Below are positions 32,131 through 36,504 of a stretch of 36,504 nucleotides of DNA, in pieces (positions within the stretch are counted from its first letter, which is position 1; every line of letters begins with the position of its first letter). The DNA is from Gnetum montanum. Its lineage: Eukaryota; Streptophyta; Gnetopsida; Gnetales; Gnetaceae. The notes under the pieces are model-generated. The model saw only the letters and a program-made list of their open reading frames with translations, did no database searches and had not been told where the DNA came from. The stretch spans positions 1,928,910 to 1,965,413 of the forward strand of contig MNCI01033474.1 in assembly GCA_015680685.1 (NCBI GenBank), written 5' to 3'. The position numbers and the translations under genes were made by a program.

Positions 32131-33737
32131 CATACCTCATAGTCTTCTTAAGGGTTATAACCTATTATTGAATCCAATTTTAACTTGAAACACTAAAATA
32201 TCCCTTCAAAAAATCAAATGTAAAAAATTATTTAAACTAGCTTTGTTGACATAGTCAAGTTAGTTGATGCTACTTTTTTGATGTATCAATGTTGATATAG
32301 AATAAAACAATTTATATATAGCATGTGACCATTAGCTCATTTTTCATCATGTGGGCTTCATACAAGAGGAGTTTTTACCAATTTTTTGAGTGTTGATAAT
32401 TCTACAAGTGATAACATATAATCTTGACCATTGCTTGACCTTTTTTAAAAACCTATAAGCTTCCAAAGTTAAGTTCTACATCTAAAGAATAAATAGAGTA
32501 AAGTTTGAGTATTTTCTAATGTCTCAGTTTTTAAATACATAACATAACTAATAGTAAGAATAACTAAGATAAACTAATATTAACATAATTTAATTACTCA
32601 AACATTTTCAAAACATTAAAATGAAATTATCTAAAGGCTTAAATGTTTAATGTTTTGGAAATTAGTCTAACATCCAATATTAATTAAGAATAAAATTCAT
32701 TAAAAAATATTTCAAAATCTAATGATTAATCTTGAGGTGATCTTAGATGACACTTATATGTATTTCAGAGACAAGTGATTCATACCAACCAAGAGAGAAG
32801 ATTTAAAATAAACTAGATGACGATGAAAATGTGAATGTGATAAAGAAAAAGAAAAATAGGAATCTCGTTGAATGGAAACTACAAGAGAGAAGGTTGAAGT
32901 CCAACCAATGAGGCAAAGTCACATTATTCAAACTAGGCAATCTATGTAGGAAGAAGTATCTTAACAATATTCAAACATTGAGGTGACTCTCATGGATGCA
33001 TGCTTGGCTAGAATCTAAGAAAATATGAACTATGGAGTAGTCCTTTCAAAGTCCAACTTTGGACATTTCTTTGAGTTTGCATCCTAAGAAGTGTGTGAGT
33101 AATTATAGGCCTCTATTCTTTGATCCATTATCCCCATCAATAAGGAGTGGCATTTGGATGAAAGATATCTATTTTAGAATAATTAATAGAAATATGTAAT
33201 ATTAAAAACTAAGAACATCATAATCTCATATTTTATTAATGCCATTGCACAAGCATTGGAAATTCCAAACATGAGGACTTAAGTTACTAAATTATTAACC
33301 AAATTTGTTGTAGAGATTAAGAAAGAATATGTGCAAAGAGAATATGATATATACATGAAGAAATTTTATTTCTTATCCTAGCTTGAAAAGGTATACTCTA
33401 AGATTATGATGTGTCACTTTAATCCAATGGTATATTAAAGTAAGATCACATCATTTTTTGCAAGAACTTGCATAATCATTAGTAGAAAGTTTCTTGTCAA
33501 TCTATCTCAATTAATCTTTTTGGATGTTAAGAAGGGGTTTATAGAAAATAAAATAGGTAGAAAGACATTCCCCTTTCCATGATTGATTAGAAAACCTTGC
33601 TAAAGGAAATTACACTTCTTATGCTAATGACATATTAAGAAGAACACCTACAACATTATGGAATGAGATGACAAGGAAGAAGCTAAATCTTAGAATTTAA
33701 GTAGAGCTACCATTACCACTAAACATTGGAGCTATGG
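32131..33737. other. AT-rich region, no gene seen
   Basis: Only short chance frames. A stretch near 33520 (LDVKKGFIENK in one frame) faintly recalls a reverse-transcriptase motif but has no supporting context. Confidence 0.4.
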
Positions 33738-33830
33738 TGTAGGGCCACCTATTACAATCCCCTTATTCTTTCATATGTTTGTGTTTTGTAGGTTTTAGGC
33801 TGTATGGAGATGTCTTGGATAAGGAGATGT
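33738..33830 (+). repeat. LTR-start fragment of the element A family
   Basis: GGAGCTATGG then TGTAGGGCCACCTATTACAATC parallels GGAGCTAG then TGTAGGGACACCTCTTCCAATC at 15545. Both continue into a GTTTT-GGGCTT-like part and an ATCTTGGAT/GTCTTGGAT word. It stops near 33830, where antisense integrase sequence begins, so it is a truncated copy. Confidence 0.5.
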
Positions 33831-34860
33831 ATTTCTTATTAACTTTCCACAACAAGACTAAGTCTTCTTCTCTAAATGAATTCAATCCTGCTTGGTTATA
33901 AAACCATCTTTTCATTAATGTTGCATTATGCAAGAGCTTATCTCAAGTTTCCTTAATCTCAACTTCCCTCTTTAATAATAAAGCCATCACCACATGTTCT
34001 TTGTCTACTCATGGGCTATAATTTTCCACAAACCCAACTTCTCAAGATACAACCAAATTAGTTATTTAACCATTAAACTTGTAATCTAAGTTAAACAATG
34101 TAGTTCATATTGCTTTCTTTAATCCAATCCTATCAGTCCATAAAGATAGTTGTAATAGTTCATGCTAATTTCCCATATTTCTATCCATAGAATGCGTAAT
34201 GTATGATATCATCTTTTTATTAGTGGATTTAGCTAGAGTGTTCCCTTGTAAATAATAGTTGAAAGAGGAATAGAGTAGAATTGATTTCTTTAATGTCCAT
34301 CTTACAAACTTAGCTGGCTGAAAAGCTACACCATTATCAATTACTAATGATTCTAGCATACTGAATCAATTTACAAGGATTTTTTCAAGAAACTTGATTA
34401 CATCATAAGATGTTCCTTTTCTTATCACTTTGACTTCTCGACACTTAGTGAAATAATTGGAAGCTATCAAGATAAATCTATGCCTTGCCTTTGATGGAGT
34501 GATAGCTCATATAAAATGCAATCCCCATCTTTGAAAAGGCCTCTCTACTATTACTAGTTTAGTGGAGCATTAGCCTTTATAGTCTTTGGCCCATGAATCT
34601 AACACATATGGCAAGTTATAATTTTCTCTTTCATATTCTTGTACATCATGGACTAATATCATATCTCAATATATGTTGCATCATGGCCCTAGGAGATACA
34701 TAATACAAACCCTCATGATCATGAAATTTCTTCAATGTAACTTTTATTTTTTTATCTAGTACACATTCCAATAAAATACCTCTGAAATGCTTTCTATACA
34801 AAGCTCTTTGAGTATAGATGTATTTCATGGTTTTGATTATAAAAGCTCTTTCTTTATCTT
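33831..34860 (-). pseudogene. Element F integrase
   Basis: The zinc-binding head (34828-34646) has HDHEGLYYVSPRAMMQHIL, with the second His of the HH pair lost. The CxxC pair follows, intact, at 34602-34613. In the core, the first catalytic Asp position (near WGIDF-like FSKMGIAF, about 34540) reads Ala. The second lies in LVIDNGVAF (Asp at 34336-34338). The third region reads YYLQGNTLAKSTNK, where Lys replaces the catalytic Glu. A C-terminal FREEDLVLLWKVNKK follows (about 33890-33840). Several stops and frameshifts. It would insert cDNA into chromosomes; as it stands it cannot. Confidence 0.82.
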
Positions 34861-35079
34861 TAGATAGATTTTTAGGAATTTATTGGCTGATAATAAACCT
34901 TAATATATCATCATACCAATTGGTATTTTTAGAGAAAGCTAGTATTTCTTGCTCTAATTATTTTGTTATCATCCTAGGTAGTCCCATATTCTTTATTGTT
35001 TTGTAGGTTTCTAAAGTGAAACTGGATTGTTGAAGCTTGATTATCCAATTAACCCTGTTTAATACAATTTAATTTTGAG
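34861..35079 (-). other. Element F RNase H to integrase connector
   Basis: Degraded coding sequence with no motif visible. It is placed here by the order of its neighbours. Confidence 0.4.
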
Positions 35080-35469
35080 ATATGAATTGCCTTATGGCTA
35101 GCTCTATGGTCATGATGTGAACTAAGGTTTTTTCAAATAGTATTTAAAATGTTCCAAAGCTTTGATAATAGCAAATGCTTGGTTTTCTAATTCTGAGTAA
35201 TTTCTTTTAACATCTTTTAACTAATAACCAGAAAATTTAATTTGCTTTTCTTCTTTTCCATCCTTTTGTGTTAACATTACAACAAATGAGTCTTTTGAAG
35301 AGAAAATATATAACTAGAAATATTCTTTTAATTTCAACTTTACTAGATATGGAGCTTCTAAAATGGCTTCCTTAATTTGATTCAGAGCTTCAAGAAACTC
35401 TTTACATTTTCTTACTTCAATATCCTTCTTCAACATACATGAAAGAGGCTTTTCTTTTAGTAAATTCAA
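35080..35469 (-). pseudogene. Element F RNase H
   Basis: On the minus strand EAPYLVKLKLKEYFQLYIF-like sequence leads into SSKDSFVVMLTQKDGKEEKQ, then NYSELENQAFAIIKALEHFKYYL. This is the gypsy RNase H pattern, with the acidic E-x-E-x-x-A-x-x-x-x-x-L motif kept and the first D-A-S motif decayed to S-S-K. It would degrade RNA in the RNA-DNA hybrid. A few stops. It lies directly after the reverse transcriptase. Confidence 0.78.
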
Positions 35470-36194
35470 GAATAAATTTCTTGATAAAATTTATCTTTTC
35501 AAAAAATAGTCTTAATTATTTTTTATTTATGGGGTGTTCTATATCTTGAATGGCTTTAATTCTAGCTTGGTCAATAACTATTCCTTCCTAACAAATTATA
35601 TGTCTAAGTAAATTACTTGATTTTACTCCAAAGATACACTTTTTAGGATTCAAAGAAATACCAAACTCTTGACATCTATTAAATATTTATTATAAGTGTG
35701 AGATATATTTGAGCTTGTATTTTGAATAAATTGTAATTTCATCTAAGTAAATGGTAATAAAATCCCCTATAAGGCCTTTTCAAAGCAATATCCATAGCTC
35801 TTTGAAAAGTAGCCCCTACATTTGATAAGCCAAATGGCATTCTTTTGTATGCAAATATTTAAACATTGTCTTGAATTTGTCACCCTTATCTACTATAATC
35901 TAATTATAGCCCAAAAATCCATCTAAAAATTAGTATAGTTAACATTGTGATACCTTTATCAGCATTTTGTTGATCCTTTGAAGAGGATATCTATCTTTGA
36001 TTAAATTTTTATTTAGATTCATGAAATTAACATAGAGCCTTATATCTCCATTTTTTTCTAATTGACACTAAATTAGGTATCTAGGCTAAATATATAACTA
36101 GATATGTTATGCCAACTCTTAAAAATTTCTTGATTTTAGCTTCCATTATTGGCTTAAAAATTGGATTAAAATTACTTAGCTTTTGTTTGACTAT
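35470..36194 (-). pseudogene. Element F reverse transcriptase
   Basis: In minus-strand order: KQKLSNFNPIFKPIMEAKI and the KFLRVGI segment (about 36190-36110), RLYVNFMNLNKNLIKDRYPL (about 36045-35985), FLDGFLGYN (about 35935-35905), HLAYQM then GATF-region traces, FQRAMDIA (about 35810), and the catalytic motif, which here reads IYLDE (35738-35749 covers YLDE) where YxDD is standard. NPKKCIFGVK and a KINFIKKFI segment follow. A frameshift lies in an A-run near 35800, and there are several stops. It would copy RNA to DNA. The N-terminus is cut off by LTR E at 36195. Family is certain; the lineage (Tat-like) is probable. Confidence 0.85.
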
Positions 36195-36504
36195 TGATGA
36201 GACGCGACATGCACTGGGCCGCGATATCGCGTCTTTCCCTACGATATCGTGTATGCGATATCGCGTCCCACTGCCATATCTATAAATAAGAGGTGGCACT
36301 TCCTTCATTTCCCAATCCTGGCTAGAAGTAGCGAAGCTTTGGCAGATTGATCACTCCATAGTTAGAATTTTTCCCATGTGCCCGCAGTAGGAGTCCTAGA
36401 GTGAACGGCTCTTTATTCGAGCAACTTGTAAACCTGAACCCAAGTTGTGTACGGCAATAAAGATGAACTTGATTGGATAAACCTTGCAGCACGTGGTTTC
36501 ATTT
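36195..36504 (+). repeat. LTR E, truncated by window end
   Basis: Starts TGATGAGACGCG in the middle of element F; ACTAT (36190-36194) would be its target duplication. It shares with the element C LTR the TGATGAG start, the GATATC array, the TATA box with AGAGGT after it, and TGCCCGCAGT (36379-36388; 5931-5940 in C). The rest is different, so it is a sister family. It has many intact CpG sites, suggesting a younger insertion. A possible AATAAAG polyadenylation signal lies near 36457. Confidence 0.75.
36223..36289 (+). promoter_or_regulatory. LTR E GATATC/TATA promoter module
   Basis: GATATC begins at 36223, 36243 and 36257 (steps of 20 and 14 bp), each set in CG-rich palindromic context (GCGATATCGC). 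TATAAATAA is at 36281-36289, 24 bp after the start of the last repeat, exactly as in both LTRs of C. Confidence 0.78.

Larger units (their letters stand above)
33831..36194 (-). mobile_element. Element F: gypsy pol relic, truncated by LTR E
   Basis: On the minus strand the order is reverse transcriptase, RNase H, integrase, which is the Ty3/gypsy order. The left limit abuts an unrelated LTR fragment. The right limit is the insertion of LTR E, beyond which the rest of the element would continue outside the window. Confidence 0.8.

Noticed and set aside
33500-33560. LDVKKGFIENK as a LINE or copia reverse-transcriptase motif
   Set aside because: A single short resemblance without neighbouring motifs in any frame.

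Overview
This window looks like intergenic DNA from a large, repeat-rich seed-plant genome, most likely a gymnosperm such as a conifer. That is an inference. It rests on 36 kb with no intact host gene, wall-to-wall nested and decayed Ty3/gypsy LTR retrotransposons, AT-rich spacers and plant-type primer binding sites. I see no rRNA, tRNA, CRISPR or bacterial-type genes. Almost all short ORFs here are chance reading frames.

Layout. (A) Bases 1-1571 hold the gag and protease relic of an old gypsy element; its tail and 3' LTR resume at 15369-16430. (B) It is interrupted by a non-autonomous LTR element at 1577-15363 (LTRs 1577-2116 and 14791-15363, near-perfect 5-bp target duplication). B has no visible gag or pol but carries an intronless, broken copy of a CCR4/nocturnin-type deadenylase domain (4612-5745). 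(C) Nested inside B is a second element, 5746-14358, with a perfect ATCAA target duplication, a tRNA-Asp-type primer site, a 661-codon gag frame (6694-8679) and, where pol would be expected, a second long coiled-coil ORF (10563-13333). (D) 17071-29897, on the minus strand, is a third element with a perfect ATAAT target duplication, 1.5-kb LTRs, gag and protease but no recognisable reverse transcriptase; a probable solo LTR (about 26590-27570) and several minisatellites lie inside it. (F) 33831-36194, minus strand, is a decayed pol (reverse transcriptase, RNase H, integrase), the only pol in the window. (E) It is cut at 36195 by the start of a fresher LTR that runs off the end.

The most interesting signal is a phased promoter module. 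GATATC palindromes spaced 14 bp apart end exactly 24 bp (start to start) before a TATAAATAA box in the two LTRs of C and in the separate LTR E. A decayed fourth copy sits inside C, upstream of its second ORF. An unrelated LTR type has a parallel design built from AGATGTC repeats. The order of events read from the nesting is: A oldest, then B into A, then C into B; D landed just downstream of A and later received a solo LTR; E landed in F.
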